Shown here piece by piece: positions 30,010-40,604 of a stretch of 64,000 nucleotides of DNA (position 1 is the first letter of the stretch; each line of letters opens with the position of its first letter). The DNA is taken from contig NC_053397.1 of NCBI RefSeq assembly GCF_905171765.1, forward strand, positions 6,404,946-6,468,945, given 5' to 3'. This DNA is from Bufo bufo. Lineage: Eukaryota; Chordata; Amphibia; Anura; Bufonidae. The translations under genes and the position numbers were made by a program. Below the pieces are notes generated by a model. The model made no database searches. It saw only the letters and a list, made by a program, of their open reading frames with translations, and was not told where the DNA came from.

Positions 30010-32510
30010 CCCTACAAAGGATAGCAGTGGAAATGCTTCCAGACACCTTTCTGCTGAAATTCTACATCAAACATAAGGACATCTGTTGTGATCTCCATCT
30101 ACGGAAAATCTTCCTGTTAGCAAATCTGATCCCGTCTGAAATCATAAGAAAAATATGGGCTGATGCACTAGTTCCATATAAGTATCTGGTAACCCAATGT
30201 TTTCTGCCTTTTTGTTATGTAGCTTGAAGACACCACTGCGTCTCCTGTGAAGGCGACAATGAACAGCCAAATGTACTCTCTGAATGTTATAATTATGAGC
30301 CAGAGCAGCCAGTTTAGTCCGAGCCTCCAAAGCGGACTAAAACTGGAAGCATGTCCTCTCTGGAACGTATTTTAATAACAGGCTGCAGAAAAGGTCCAGC
30401 TGCTGTCACGGCTGTATGTGAGCAACAAGAGCATACACAGTTAATAGAGCTACTGACCGGACCCAAACTAGGGAGGATAAAGGGTGACCCCTGTCAGACC
30501 CTCAAAGCTCTCCCTATGCTGCTAAAGCACATGCCCGGATCCAAATGGTGGAACGGGGCATGCCCACGTACCTAAGACTGATGACCACTGTAACCCCTAC
30601 AATAGTGGAAGGGGCACGGCCACCGGTGCCCTGCTCAGTATATGGAGGGAACCGTGGCCGCCTCAGATCCAGTCAGAAAATAAACAGGTACACAACAATG
30701 TCTGCACACTTAGCTGAAGGGGCTGCAGCTGCAGAGATGACGGATCCAAAGACAGCTGGCAATATCCGGAGTGCTTGCTGCAGCAGAACACAGGTCCAGT
30801 GAAATGAAAGCTAACAAGTGAAGATACTCAAGCAAGAGCTACAACTCAAATGAGAACTATAATCCACAGCCTAGAAAGGAGGAGGGGTGATTTAAAGGCA
30901 GGGAAATCAAACTCAGGAGGAACAGCTGGGAGGACTCCTCCAAGCTCTAGTAGTGACATCATCACAGGGGTGGAGAAACAGAGCTGTGAGAACGTCTCAA
31001 AACTCTGGTAGTGACAGCTGCCCTTTGACACAAAACACCGTAATATGACTCAAGTCCTCAAAGAGCATCTTACAGAGCAATGCGCTTATCGGTAGAGATT
31101 GCCTCAATGGAAAACCCTTCATCAAGAACACTGTCCAAGCAGCTCTTATATGCAAACGTCTCCAAAGCCATCATTGAAGATGAGCAGGTTGACTGTCCTA
31201 TATGGAAATGAAGAATTCTTTTAGTAGTGGACTCCATAAATGCTTATGCACAGAACCTGCTGTTCTGACAAAGGGAACCAAACCGTCCATCGCCCACAAG
31301 ACTAACCGGCTGACCAGAAAAATAATTCTGGTTTCTCTGCTGTTCTTTATCCTAATAAAAGTCGACAATAAGGAAACAGATACTTTCTTTGTATAACAGA
31401 ATATCAGACTGGTGAGATGAAGGGAAGCCCTATGAAATTGAACATTTCTTGAACTTTTTGAATGTTGCCACCACTAAAGAGCACAGCTGAGGAACATATC
31501 AAGTCCTGTCCTAACTGTAACTGGTTGGCTTTGCCACAGGCAGCTAATGTGACCTTCAGAGCAGTGTCCTACCACGGTCAACATGGTTCTGCTGACATGT
31601 TTCTCAATGCTTAAAATGCTGAAAGAGTTCATCTAGACAAGATTCAAAAACCAAAAACTTTCGCTCATTTACCAGTTGATCTGCATTCACCTTATCTTTA
31701 GTTGGGATATGAGAATCTCCGGTTATCGTCATTGTCACTGGAGTCCTTATATAGTGAGTCCTCTGTGTAAGGTGCGTCATTGGTAGGATACATGTGTTCG
31801 TGTCTTATTTTCCATGGTTCTCCCACAGATGGATTGCCGAGTTCAGGCTCTGTACATGTACAGAGTCCATATGTGACTGGTCGACGCAGGCGCATTCTTT
31901 CTGCCTCATTATTGATCAGTGCCAGTTTGTTTTTTTTGTCTTCATTCCCTGGAATGGGTTGGTCCTTGTCCCAACTTCTCGTGTCTGAAAGTACACATCG
32001 GTCCATGTGCTAACGTCTTTGTAGATAACAGCAGTGGTTGTGCTGACATCCTTGTACTTGTGGAGGACTTCCAGATGCCAACAACTGCTGGTTGTAAACC
32101 TCGTGGAGCGTGTGGTAGTCCTGGCCTACAGGGTCAAAGCGAGGTCTCTTGAAGGGGGGAGATGTGTCTTCAATGCATAAATCAGAATCATCTATAACCT
32201 TGGGAAAAATGGATGGCAAGGCCTCATCATGAAGGATCAGCTTATCGCCCAGATGGATATAACAGTCCGGCGTGAAATGGTCAGAACAAATGCAAAACAT
32301 TTTTCTGGCCTGCAGAATGCGATGACCAAATGCATCGAGGTTTCCAAAATTCTGCCCTATCAGCAGCAGCCAGTGCTTGATCCTCGGCAGGTCAGAGGGA
32401 AACTCGTACATTCTGATCCCACGGGACAACAGATCCTTACGTGTTGTGTTCTTGCAGAGTTTTACAATGCACTTCGTAAGGACTCCCTGAAACAGCTGAG
32501 GATAGGTCAT
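30010..32510 (-). pseudogene. THAP-domain transposase fossil (second copy)
   Basis: The N-terminal THAP finger is well preserved (32490-32210): CIVKLC, YEFPSDL, IKHWL, FCICSDHF (C-x2-H) and ALPSIFP. An acidic linker region follows (to 31698). Then come FLVFESCLDELFQ (about 31660-31620), SCLWQSQP, and an LPFISP-containing segment (31430-31400). The C-terminal signature RTKLAALAHNYNIQR lies at 30320-30290. The order and motifs parallel the first fossil (SQP/AQP, ARTTLA), so both belong to one THAP-transposase superfamily. Multiple stops and frameshifts and an LTR make it inactive. An exapted host THAP gene is unlikely given the decay, although the THAP part alone is open. Confidence 0.72.
30404..31016. 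mobile_element. Solo LTR, 613 bp, in the THAP fossil
   Basis: 5-bp target duplication GCTGC at 30399-30403 and 31017-31021; ends TGTCACGG...AGTGACA. The sequence differs from the LTR at 28797. Orientation is uncertain. Confidence 0.88.
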
Positions 32511-32559
32511 CATTCCCATTTCACCAATAACCCCTTTAAACTGTGTGTTTAAAGTGTTC

Positions 32560-32870
32560 CTTCTTGACATGCAGCGATCTCCTCTACAGTATAGGGAGCA
32601 TGGATCACTAATGCCATCGCTCGTCCCCATACAGAAGCGTTCCTTCCTGACAATCACTTGCTCGTCAGTGGAGGAGACATATTTACATACAGCGATCTCC
32701 TCCACAGTGTAGGGATCAGTGATCACTAATGTCCTCATAAAGTGTTCCTTCCTGACACTCGCCTGCTCCTCAGTGGAGGAGACTGCTGCTATTACATGAA
32801 GCGCTCTCATCCACAGTATGGGAGCAGTAATCTGTAATGCCTACGCTCGTTCCCATACAGAATCATTGTT
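32560..32870. repeat. Degenerate ~110-bp tandem repeat
   Basis: Three diverged units carry GCAGCGATCTCCTCYACAGT, GGATCACTAATG and TTCCTTCCTGACA in the same order (starts about 32572, 32688 and 32795). Frog-type tandem repeat; no gene. Confidence 0.7.
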
Positions 32871-32882
32871 TGTGTAATAGGT

Positions 32883-33028
32883 GTGTGTTCTTTGGGTATA
32901 TAGGATAGTTGACGTGGACACGTAACTCATAATTTGCCGGCAGCAGATTGTGGTGTGTAAACGGCTTCTGCTGCCGGAAAATTACGAGTTACGGGTCCAC
33001 GTCAACTATCCTATATACCCAAAGAACA
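32883..33028. repeat. Near-perfect hairpin (about 68-bp arms)
   Basis: GTGTTCTTTGGGTATATAGG at the left is the complement of CCTATATACCCAAAGAACAC at the right; arms match for most of their length with a ~10-base loop near 32955. It probably is a small foldback MITE, but no target duplication is obvious. Confidence 0.85.
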
Positions 33029-33031
33029 CAC

Positions 33032-34239
33032 ATTTTTGGTGGCACCTTTACACCTTCAGATTATTGCTAAGAAGCGCTCCTACAAACATGCGCAGTGTGC
33101 GGTGCTCCACATTTAAATTCTGCACCTCCGATTTCTAAAATGTCATCCACTTTGCCGGTACTACGACACACCGCGGATGTTCTTCGCCGTGGTGGAATGG
33201 CACAAATACTTTGATCAGAATGTCTGAAACAATCAACAAAAGTACAGCATTAGGTCATATATTCTGTGTTTGTGGATTTTCCATTTGTCGTTTTCTGCAA
33301 CCTGCCCAATGTGAACATAACCTGAGAGGGGTTTACAAGGGCCAGCAAAAAAACACTTAGGAGGCGAGGGCTGGACAGTGTCATGAAGGGCTGGACAGTG
33401 TCATGAAGCCTCATCTAATAAACACGTGGCGCAACTATTTTTGGTTGCCATCCGGCTGTGAGTGGGTGCACTGTTTAGTATTTTAACCCCCCCCCCACAA
33501 AAAAAAAAAAAACAGACATGTCACAAGTGTCTTACAATGAAGTCCATGCTGGCAAAGGTGCATCAACCAAAAACACAGCAGGTTTGGTGACTGTTACCTG
33601 TTATCCAATCACTTGCGACTAAAGCCGCTGCAGAGCCCAAACCTAAGAATCATCCGTTACATATGGCTACCACGTCTGTCCATTGAGAGGTCACATGAGT
33701 CAGACAGCCAATCGTTTCTCAGCTACGCCATCCTCAGCTCAGTGGCGCAGGAGGGGAGGGGGGGCATGTTTGACCGCATTGCCTCTAATACACCGTACAG
33801 CAGATTACACCAGTTATTTTGTAAATACAATGCCCAATATAAAAACCGGAATGTTTCCGCGCCTTTTTATAGAAACCGGAATGTTTTACACACATCGCTC
33901 TTCAGAAACCCAAGTGTTTCTTGTGTAAATAAAGTGCAGTCCGCCCGCCATATCTATTGGGCACCGTGGCCACAATCTGCGGACACAGACGCCACCAAAC
34001 ACAGGCTACGGCGACTTTAATCGTGCAGGTAAAGATGGCCGCCTCACACCTGGACCTCAACAGGCAAGGAGGGGATTTTCTGACGACCTGTGTGTCACAC
34101 CAGGACCACATCACTATGCTGCCATGTCCCTGCCTCAGACGGAGCAGCCTGAGGGCGGGCATACAAGAGCCGCGTTACCCTGCAGACAGTAGAGAGCTCC
34201 GCACCCAGCCGCTTCCACTATGTCAGATAGAAGGCACCT
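33032..34239. other. Anonymous sequence with a 20-bp duplication
   Basis: GGCTGGACAGTGTCATGAAG is repeated back to back at 33369-33408. The remainder is unassigned; 33690-34240 becomes CpG-containing towards the promoter-like segment. Confidence 0.4.
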
Positions 34240-34490
34240 CGCGCTGGCGGCCATGGGAGCTGTAGTCCCGGAAGGCGCTGCAATCTAAAGGAGAAGCCGC
34301 GGGAGAGGACTACAGCTAGTAGATTGGTCACATGACACAGGAGGACCAATAGGGATCATTGGCGCGCATCCCTCGTTTCGAGTCCTGTGAGGGGAAGAAT
34401 AGTGTGTGCAGTCTGTGTGGTGAGGCTGCTGAGGTAACTTATGGGGGAGGTACATGCTGTGCCATGCTGGAGCTTGTAGTGCGACAGTGA
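34240..34490 (+). promoter_or_regulatory. CpG-containing promoter-like segment with possible first exon
   Basis: GGGAGCTGTAGT (34255-34266) is the complement of ACTACANNTCCC, the ZNF143/THAP11-type promoter motif. A second related site is the complement of GCTGGAGCTTGTAGT (34464-34478). ATTGGTCACATGAC (34323) and CCAATAGG (34347) are CCAAT boxes, one joined to a CACATG E-box. No TATA box is seen. GCTGCTGAG|GTAACT near 34426-34440 would be an acceptable splice donor for a non-coding exon. No downstream exon was identified, so the target gene is unknown, and direction is uncertain. Confidence 0.4.
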
Positions 34491-35473
34491 GGTGTGACCT
34501 CTAAGCTCCTAGGGTGATATTTTAGTAAATATTGTGGAATTATTCTATTTTATATATATAGTAATTGAATTTTTATTTATTTGTGACATGAATGTGCATC
34601 TGACCCCTCACTGATCGCACACCCTCCTCAGGGATCCGTGTTTTTACAATCTCTGAGGCGTTTTCTAATTTTTTTTTTCTGTTGCTGTGAAATCTGTTTA
34701 ATACAGCAGTCGGCAATACGATTGTGATAAATAGACAAAAAAATTCTAAAAGATTTCACAGAGATTTCTTCAGGAGAATTTTGGGACTCATGATGTAAAG
34801 ACACGGTACGTTGTGTGGTATATGACGCAGTCTTCCCCGCGGTCCTCCTGTAATACGGCTGCTCCCAGCGCTGGACTATGACCTCAGTTCTGACCAAATA
34901 CTGCAGCAGGCCCGGATTTGTGCTGCCTGGTACCACAACTGGCACTGCCCATGTAAGCCCAGCCATAGGTGCGCGGTCCCGCTGGGTGGGCACATATTCA
35001 GGAAGAAAAATTATTAGCTTCTGAAAAAACAGCAAAAGCCCATGTAGTACAACAAATCCCAGCAGTTGCTTATGTTTTTCAGACAGTGCTTGTCTTTAGT
35101 CATAGCTCAGGTCTGCCTGGTAACACACAAACGTACAGAGGACCTGTCGCCAAAAAACGGAACGCAGTCTGACCGCACCGTGTTGTAGAGCGGGAGAAGC
35201 CGAGCAGAAGGACATACTGAACTGGGATAGATTTTTTGTTGTTGTTTTATTACTTTAAAAAAAAAAAAAATTCAGTCTATAGAGCTGTACGAGGGCTTGT
35301 TTTTTGCTGGATGAACTGTGGTTTTTATTGGTACCATTTTTGTGGTACCTACAATTTTTGATCACTTATTAAATTTTTTAGGGAGGGGGGAGTGGTGACA
35401 AAAAAACGGCAATTCGGGTGGTTTTCATTATTTTCTTTTCCCTGTTACGGCGATCACCATACAGGAAATGTTT
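34491..35473. other. Anonymous non-coding sequence
   Basis: AT-rich with poly(A)/poly(T) runs (34669-34680; 35254-35272). A 135-codon minus-strand frame (34628-35035) has no domain. Confidence 0.4.
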
Positions 35474-35869
35474 TTAATGGTTTCCTCTCGCTTCAGCAAA
35501 TAGCATTAATCACGTAGAGAAAGTTAATACAAGGCACTTCCTAATGCATTGTGATTCTCCATGTTGCTTCCTTTGCTGGCTGGATTTATTTTTCCATCAC
35601 ATTATGCACTGCTCGTTTCCATGGTTACGACCACCCTGCAATCCATCAGTGGTGGTCGTGCTTGCACACTATAGGGAAAAGCATCGGCCTCTCTGGTGGC
35701 CGGGACCATGAGACCGCACCATGGAAACAAACAGTATATTATGAGATGGAAAAATAAATCCAGCCAGCAAAGGAGGCAATCTGGAGAATCACAATACATT
35801 AGTAAGTGCCTTGTATTAACTTTCTCTACATGATAAATGCCACTTGCTGAAATGAGACGACCCCTTTAA
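35474..35869. mobile_element. T2-type MITE, palindromic
   Basis: Ends TTAATGG (decayed) and CCTTTAA, arms complementary for about 150 bp (AGAGAAAGTTAATACAAGGCACT against AGTGCCTTGTATTAACTTTC). TTAAAGG ends with TTAA target duplication characterise the T2 MITE family described in Xenopus, grouped with Kolobok. A second copy of this subfamily lies at 52921-53148. Confidence 0.82.
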
Positions 35870-36261
35870 ATATTTTAATAGTTCAGACATTTTCGGACAT
35901 AGACAATTTTGTTTGTATATTTTTTATATATAAAATTTGGAAATGGGGGTGATTTAATTATTGTCTGCTCCCCCATGGCTGGATGTTTTGATCTGCGTGA
36001 TGGGGACATGCATCGGTGGCCGTGCAGGGATCTGGAGGGACGCAGGTGCCGAGGATCAGGTAAGTATAATGTATACTAGGGCCCGGGTATTGTGGGGGAT
36101 ATTTGTACTATTGGTTGACCCCTTTAATGCATTACAGTCAGATTAGCATGTGTTGTCTTGCTGTAACTCATGCAGCATCATGTCTGATTTGTAGTAAATA
36201 TTGTTCAACTAAAGAAAACACTGTACAATGCAATATTTATATAAAAAATTATTAAAATATT
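35870..36261. other. Anonymous non-coding sequence
   Basis: ACCCCTTTAATGC at 36118-36130 resembles another T2 terminus. Nothing else recognised. Confidence 0.4.
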
Positions 36262-37600
36262 TTAACCTCTTAAGGACATAGGGCGTCAGGTCAATTTAGA
36301 CCTGCGGTTTGCAGCGTTTACGGGTCATTCTGCCGGGGATCGGTCCGGTCCCCATTACAGCAGCACAGGGACCCGATGGCAGCGCCGATCCCCGCCAGAA
36401 TGACCCGTAAATGCTGCAAACCGCAGGCATCGGGGCTGCCTTCCGTGTGAAGAGCCTGTGAGATCCAGCCCCCAGGCCGGAAGCTGTATGAGTAATACAC
36501 ACAGTATTACTCATACAGCCAATGCATTCCAATACAGAAGTATTGAAATGCATTATAAAGGGGATCAGACCCCCAAAAGTTAAAGTCCCAAAGTGGGACA
36601 AAAAATAAAGTGAAAAAAAAAAGTTAAAAAAATAAAGTTTTTCCCCCCAAAAATTAAAAGTTTCAAGTAAAAAAATAAAAAAGTCATTTTCCCCAAATAA
36701 AGTAAAAACAAAATTGGGAAAAAATAGGGAAAAAAATAAAAGTAGACATATTAGGTATCGCCGCGTCCATATCGGCTCTATAATCATATCACATGACCTA
36801 ACCCCTCAAATGAACACCTTAAAAAACTAACAAAAAAACTGCTAAATAAACCATTTTTTTGTCACCATACATCACTAAAAGTACAACAGCAAACGATCAA
36901 AAAGGTGTATGGCTACCAAAATAGTACCAATCTAACCGTCATCTCAACCCGCAAAAAATGAGCCCCTACCTAAGACAATTGCCCAAAAAAATAAAAAATA
37001 TGTCTCAGAATATGGAGACACTAAAACATGATTTTCTTTTTTGTTTCAAAAATATTATTGTGTAAAACTTAAATAAAAAAAGTAGACATATTAGGTATCG
37101 CCGCGTCCATAAGAACCTGCTCTATAAAAATATCACGTGATCTAAACCCTCAGGTGAACACCGTAAAGAATAAAAACGGTGTAAAAAAAGCAATTTTTTG
37201 TCACCTTACATCACAAAAAATGTAATAGCAAGTGATCAAAAAGTCATACGCACCCCTAAAATAGTGCCAATCAAACCGTCATCTCATCCCGCAAAAATCA
37301 TACCCTACCCAAGATAATCGCGCAGAAACTGAAAAGAATATGGCTCTCAGATTATGGAGACACTAAAACATGATTTTTTTTGTTTTAAAAATGAAATCAT
37401 TGTGTAAAACTAACATAAACAAAAGAAAAGTATACATATTAGGTATCGCCGCGTCCGTAATAACCTGCTCTATAAAAATATCACATGACCTAACCCCCCA
37501 GGTGAATACCGTAAAAAAAAAAAACGGTGTAAAAAAAGCCTTTTTTTGTCACCTTACATCACAAAAAGTGTAATAGCAAGCGATCAAAAAGCCGGATACA
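36262..37600 (+). repeat. Dispersed repeat with ~345-bp tandem units, copy 1
   Basis: AGTAGACATATTAGGTATCG marks unit starts at 36741 and 37081, and AGTATACATATTAGG at 37429, giving periods of 340 and 348 bp; the third unit is partial. Left of the units is a palindrome of about 55-bp arms (36303-36428: TGCGGTTTGCAGCG / TGCTGCAAACCGCA with GGGGATCGG / CCGATCCCC). The left border TTAACCTCTTAAGGAC corresponds to the right border of copy 2. Likely a transposable-element-derived repeat; class unknown. Confidence 0.75.
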
Positions 37601-38040
37601 GCACTAAATTCATTTCAATTCCTGCAACTGATCTGGAATTTTGGACGGAGATAATACCGCAGCATGCTATTGGTATGGTATTTCCTCAGTCCAAACGCCG
37701 TTCAGTGACTTAACTGAAGACATCCTGAACGGATTTCCATTCAGAATGCATGGGGATAAAACTGATCAGTTCTTTTCCGGTATTGAGCCCCTAGGACAGC
37801 ACTCAGCGCCGGAAAAGAAAAACGCTAGTGTGATAGTACCCTTACTTATCCAAGCCATTCTGAGATTGTTTTCTCATGACACATTGTACTTCATGACAGT
37901 CATAAATTTGAGTCAATATATTTCACCTTTTATTTATAAAAAAAATCCCACATTTACAATTTTTTTTTTTTTTTACATTAGCAATTTTTTAAAACTTCAG
38001 TTTCTCTGCTTTTAAAACAGAAAGTGATACCTCATAAAAT
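37601..38040. other. Anonymous repeat-like sequence
   Basis: Contains CCGTTCAGTGACTT / CATTCAGAATGCATGGGG phrases reminiscent of frog interspersed repeats. Not classified. Confidence 0.35.
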
Positions 38041-38164
38041 ATTTATTACTTAACATTCCCCATATGTAATCCAAAGAAAAAAACTTGTGGTCCAGCTTCC
38101 AATAAAAACTTGCAGTTTTATTAATAAGAATAAAAAACTGTTATCCAAACATGAAGCACATACA

Positions 38165-38218
38165 AGATCCATGATGTCTACGCGTTTCGGACTCCACAAT
38201 CTCGGTCCTTACTCATGA
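38165..38218 (-). ncRNA. Degenerate hammerhead-like motif in PLE 3' region
   Basis: The minus strand shows CATGAGTAAGGACC, a stem GGAC/GTCC and GAAACGCGTAGAC. The second strand of the core and GAAA are recognisable, but the CUGANGA box is altered at two positions. It is treated as decayed. Confidence 0.3.
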
Positions 38219-38379
38219 CATACAGGTAATTAAGACTTCGGCATCACATGCTCAAAAGGGGGAGGAGAACTGATCAGACACCAAAAACCAACACCCAATG
38301 CATCAAAAAGAAAAAAACAACATGTATATAGTACTGAAAAACTATAAAAATAGTTCTTTTAACGATATTGTAAAATCAG

Positions 38380-39843
38380 ATCGTGTTTTCTGTTCAGACC
38401 TGTGGGAAAGCAACTTCCCAATTCAAACATCCAATATGCCTCCCGGCTGAGGAGTTTTCGTTTGTGATCTCCTCCTCTAATGGGAAGAGTAACCCTTTCC
38501 ACTCCCTGAACAGAAAACGCTCTTGTATCTCCTTTGTGTACAGTGGCAAAATGAAAACTGGCTGCAGATACATTGTGAGTTTCATAATATATTTGTTTTG
38601 TAGTGCAGCCTACATATTGTAGAAGAAAATCTCTGCAGGTGATTAAAGGGAATCTGTCACCTACTTTGACCCTATTAAACCGTTAAAATAGCAATGTGCA
38701 ATAAAGAACCTTCTTACCTACATGTGTCTTCTTTCTTTTATTCAACTTTTCATTCTTATAAAAAAGCGATTTTTCTGATATGTAAATGAGGTTCCAAGGT
38801 GCCCAGAGGGGCGTTATTACTCTGCTCTGGTGCCCAGTAACGCCCCCTGCAGTGCCCAGCCGGCCTTTCTTCCAAGCCCAGCACGCCTCCTCATAAATAA
38901 ATGTCCTCCCACATACTGGCCGAACGGCGCCGCCCCCTCCCCACCACGTCATTTAATTTATTCACTTCATCGGGCGTTCCTTCCTCCTCTCTTGGCCTAT
39001 GGCGCCGCCCCCTCCCATTACGTCACATGTATTCATAGCACCGGCCCTCCCTTCCTCCCCTCCTGTCCTCAGAAATCCCGCGCAGGCGCAGTATCGGTGA
39101 GTGCCTGCGCCTTCACGATTCTCTTGCTCCAGAGGGCAACAGCCTCAATATTGTCACTGGGCATGCGCCAAGCCCAGTGACATAATCCGAGCGCTGTTGC
39201 CTCTGAGACAGGAGAGGAGGAAGGGAGGGCCGGTGCTATGAATACATGTGACGTAATGGGAGGGGGCGGCGCCGCAGGCCAAGAGAGGAGGAAGGAACGC
39301 CCGATGAAGTGAATAAATTAAATGACGTAATCAGGAGGGGGCGGCGCCGTAGGCTAAGAGAGGAGGAAGCACGATTGTGCAATGAATAAATTAAATGACG
39401 TGGTGCGGAGGGGGCGGCGCCGTTCGGCCAGTATGTGGGAGGACATTTATTTATGAGGAGGCTTGCTGGGCTTGGAAGAAAGGCCGGCTGGGCACTAAAG
39501 AGGGGCGTTACTGGGCACCAGAGCAGAGTAATAACGCCCCCCTGGGCACCTTGGAACCTCATTTACATATCAGAAAAATCGCTTTTTTCTAAGAGTTGAA
39601 TAAAAGAAAGAAGACACATGTAGGTAAGAAGGTTCTTTATTGCACATTGCTATTTTAACGGTTTAATAGGGTCAAAACAGGTGACAGATTCCCTTTAAAT
39701 AAATTTCATAATCTGTGTTACAGTTCAGATATTGTCTTATGGTGTCATTCTTGCCATTCACAGTAGATGTCACATTTTGACACACTGACATATATTTACA
39801 GCAGATACATCAGTTACTACCACATTTGTTGCTCCCATACCAG
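38380..39843 (-). pseudogene. PLE GIY-YIG endonuclease fragment
   Basis: Distal to the foldback, the minus strand reads IRQYLNCNTDYEIYL (39760-39700). Continuing at 38640 it reads DFLLQYVGCTTKQIYY (GIY-YIG core), ASFHFATVHKGD, then REAYWMFELGSCFP and GLN (to about 38395), the conserved PLE tail. Upstream stops occur near 39810. Only the nuclease end survives. Confidence 0.8.
38643..39698. mobile_element. T2-type foldback element, 1.06 kb
   Basis: TTAAAGGGAATCTGTCACC at the left and GGTGACAGATTCCCTTTAA at the right, with TTAA at each end as duplication. Arms are complementary for over 400 bp (GGGCGTTAC, GCCGGC-, GGCGCCGCCCCCTCC, ACGTCATTTAATTTATTCA). The right arm has one extra GGGGGCGGCGCCG block. 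The centre (39070-39180) has CGCGCAGGCGCAG. It interrupts the PLE endonuclease codon series. Confidence 0.92.
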
Positions 39844-40234
39844 ACCATGAATGATTCTTTTGATAATGTTGTGGATGTCAGAACACAGTATATTTCAGAT
39901 ACACCTATTTCTTCCTTAGATTTCAGGGAATTAGTACAAATAGCTTCTCTGCAGGAAATGTACCAAGAGCAGGATGAGACTCACAAACAAAATACATCAA
40001 AAATATTTAAAACCTCAAACAGTTATTTTTATCCATTACAATCGAGATCTCCTGCTCTGCATCATTTCCAGGATCTAGTGAAAAAAGATTTATGTGCGTT
40101 ACATGAAAAAATATTACTCCCTTACTCCCTACTGAAGAGCAATCCTTTCTCCCTCTATAAGAAAAAAATCGCAGGATTTGAAGCAGTTTGGTTTCGCCAT
40201 GGGTATTTTAAGCCAAAAAGAAATGGAATATATA
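39826..40234 (+). pseudogene. PLE N-terminal fragment (plus strand)
   Basis: An open frame from 39826 whose middle, YFYPLQSRSPALHHFQDLVK then KDLCALHEK, resembles the PLE region before the reverse transcriptase (pattern K-x-F-P...F..LV..D). It is cut at 40234 by a Tc1-type terminus at TA. Assignment is weaker than that of the nuclease fragments. Confidence 0.5.
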
Positions 40235-40368
40235 CAGTGCCTTGCAAAAGTATTTACTCCCCTTGACTTTTTTTTTTGGTGCCTTACAACCTGGAATTAA
40301 CATGGATTGTTTGAGGATTTGCATCATTTATTTTACAGAACACGCCCAAATTTTTTGCATTGAGGATT
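40235..40368 (+). mobile_element. Tc1-type 5' terminus fragment
   Basis: CAGTGCCTTGCAAAAGTATT after TA (40233-40234) is a widespread vertebrate Tc1 terminus. The sequence stops after about 130 bp; no transposase or right end follows. Confidence 0.75.
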
Positions 40369-40374
40369 AGTTTG

Positions 40375-40506
40375 TGTCACGTGACCACTGAGCGGGATTG
40401 AAGCACTTGCTATTACTCCCGCTCCGTGGTCTCCCGCTGCGCTCGGAATACTCACCTTTCCAGCAGGAGGCCTCCGGACACTCCACAGCATGTCCATGGT
40501 CCCGTG
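40375..40506 (+). mobile_element. LTR 5' fragment (uncertain)
   Basis: TGTCACGTGACC start resembles Gypsy-type LTRs in this window; it ends abruptly where CR1 begins. No target duplication. Confidence 0.35.
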
Positions 40507-40604
40507 CTGGAAAAGAACTGTACAAGAAAGATGATTTGCATCTTTCTCTCAAGGGAGCGAATGTCCCAGTGAACAGTTCGAAGTATTTGCTAAGGAGCAT
40601 TTAA
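40507..40604 (+). pseudogene. CR1 ORF1 C-terminal end (SGNH esterase-like)
   Basis: LYKKDDLHLSLKG contains a D-x-x-H box like that closing the SGNH/GDSL esterase domain found in CR1 ORF1 proteins. Only about 30 codons remain; the frame stops at 40602-40604. Confidence 0.6.

Larger units (their letters stand above)
30003..32541 (-). mobile_element. Second THAP-transposase element, with T2-type terminus at its 5' end
   Basis: On the minus strand the sequence begins TTTAAAGGGGTTATTGG (32541 down), the TTAAAGG terminus typical of T2-family MITEs, followed by GATGACCTATCCTCAG and, within 40 bp, the THAP coding sequence. The coding remains extend to about 30010. A solo LTR (30404-31016) interrupts it. 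No matching right terminus was found. Confidence 0.55.
38041..39843 (-). mobile_element. Penelope-like element, 3' fragment (minus), split by a foldback element
   Basis: With the foldback at 38643-39698 removed, the minus strand reads the C-terminal GIY-YIG region and a 3' region containing a hammerhead-like motif near 38165-38215. It abuts a plus-strand PLE fragment at about 39826, producing an opposed pair. Confidence 0.75.

Noticed and set aside
32010..32810. An intact host THAP gene
   Set aside because: The frame starts inside a tandem repeat and T2 terminus, and the downstream part of the same protein is full of stops and LTR-split; treated as a transposase fossil.
32883..33028. A microRNA precursor
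   Set aside because: Arms are too long and too perfect, typical of a foldback repeat; no evidence of processing.
36296..36787. Minus-strand 163-codon frame
   Set aside because: Phe-rich translation of A-rich, T2/dispersed-repeat sequence and a palindrome; no domain.
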